DNA of 64,000 bases, from the NCBI GenBank assembly GCA_023213315.1, contig JAKCPI010010729.1, positions 1-64,000 on the forward strand, given 5' to 3'. The notes under the pieces were generated by a model. It was not told where the DNA came from, did no database searches, and saw only the letters and a program-made list of their open reading frames with translations. Positions 63,276 to 64,000 of the stretch are shown here, one piece after another. The translations under genes and the position numbers were made by a program. This stretch comes from Euborellia annulipes. Lineage: Eukaryota; Arthropoda; Insecta; Dermaptera; Anisolabididae. Positions within the stretch are counted from its first letter, which is position 1. Each line of letters opens with the position of its first letter.

Positions 63276-64000
63276 CATGAAGTTAGGCTACACTAATGCC
63301 AAATTTTTGATTAATTATCCTAAAGTTTTTTTTAAGAGATCATGCCATTTATCAGAGAGCCTCATTTTATTTTAACCTTAAAAGCTAATAAATTTTCTTT
63401 TCGTTTATCCTACTAAAAGTAATGTAATATTAAAAAATATTTATTTATTTATTTATTTCATTATATAATATGTATAAATAATTTTTATTGAGAAATCATA
63501 TGAGTTATGATTGGAGAGGAAATATATATATTTAATTAACGTTATCTATACCTTTATAATGTAATTAAATAAAAAAAAAAATTTGAATAAAAATAAAAAT
63601 GATATTTTTTGAATGCGACAACATATCTAATCCCATTTAACAACCGGTTATTATCATAAATAATAATAATAAGGAGTGTCATTTATTTCTTTTTTAGAAA
63701 TTAATTTTCAACAGAACTTTTTTTTCAATATCAAGTATTTATATATATATAGAAAAAAAAAACGAGTCATTTATCAATTTCTTTTGAGAGAAACGAAATT
63801 AGGCGTTGGTTGATGTGTGTTTGGTGTTTACATAACGTATTGACATGTAAATTTTGTGACAGTCTTATTAATTAACTTTTTTTTTTTCTAAGGAGTTGGG
63901 AATCACACACACTGAGAGAGTGAACACTTGCTGTTGGAAATTTATCACATGATAACCAAGAGAAGTAGCATCTGAGTAGGTGGATACGATTAATCCCAAT
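63276..64000. other. AT-rich window end, nothing recognised
   Basis: TTTA tetramers near 63440 and short (AT)n at 63741. No shared repeats or gene. Confidence 0.55.

Overview
This window looks like gene-poor nuclear DNA from an invertebrate animal. It is strongly AT-rich, full of short homopolymers and microsatellites, and built largely from nested non-autonomous mobile elements. I found no convincing protein-coding exon: the longest open frames (up to about 135 codons) either lie across repeats, reading the same repeat copy after copy on both strands, or are low-complexity. I saw no bacterial signals, rRNA, canonical intact tRNA gene or CRISPR array. An arthropod or other ecdysozoan/lophotrochozoan host fits the mix of tRNA-derived SINEs, hAT-, mariner- and Harbinger-like MITEs and hammerhead-like motifs, but I cannot name the species.

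The dominant component is a repeat family that I do not recognise, called here the HP element (hairpin-to-hairpin). A full copy is about 675 bp. It starts at one end with an AT-rich hairpin (hairpin A, ACTTTCTCTTACC...AGAGAAAGT) and stops at the other with a longer hairpin (hairpin B, ATCTGGTGTGAC...GTCACACCAGAT). The two ends are not inverted repeats of each other. About twenty full, truncated or mosaic copies occur throughout, in both orientations, for example near 4.8-6.9, 8.5-9.4, 13.2-15.9, 22.5, 34.5, 43.8-44.9, 51.5-52.1, 55.3-57.8 and 61.3-63.0 kb. In A-to-B copies the strand is given as +.

The second layer is a set of short hAT-type MITEs with ends such as CAAGGGCGGATCC, CATAGGCGTAGCCAG, CAGTGGCGTAGCGAG and CATAGGCGCCGGAAC. 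Their 8-bp target duplications can be read directly (6118-7063, 11863-12080, 41856-42241, 46501-46578, 47303-47570, 59017-59291). The third layer is mariner-like MITEs with TA duplications (8958-9173, 26242-26495, 36461-36667, 44553-44718, 55396-55747) and one Harbinger-like element with TTA duplications (21617-22252). The fourth is two tRNA-derived SINE families: SINE-A (8 copies, 3' end rich in TGTGAG) and SINE-B (4 copies), several with target duplications and one inserted in the other. A fifth layer is large palindromes (11.0-11.8, 16.5-17.1, 37.4-37.7, 39.7-40.0, 40.8-41.0, 44.25-44.8 and 54.0-54.5 kb) and minisatellites (about 90 bp x 4 at 2.6 kb; about 99 bp x 5 at 37.8 kb).

Several palindromes and unique stretches carry a recurring RNA-like motif, CTGANGA - stem-loop - GAAACGT, that resembles the hammerhead ribozyme core. 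Two or three copies also show a matching helix I. Penelope-like retroelements are known to carry hammerhead motifs, so these may be remnants of such elements. The intervals between repeats (about 1.5-2.5, 12.1-13.2, 20.4-21.6, 30.2-30.5, 32-34.4, 45-46, 48-49, 60-61 kb) are AT-rich with isolated richer islands and hold nothing I can identify. Nested insertions give a relative chronology: HP elements and MITEs repeatedly insert into each other, and SINEs insert last in several places.
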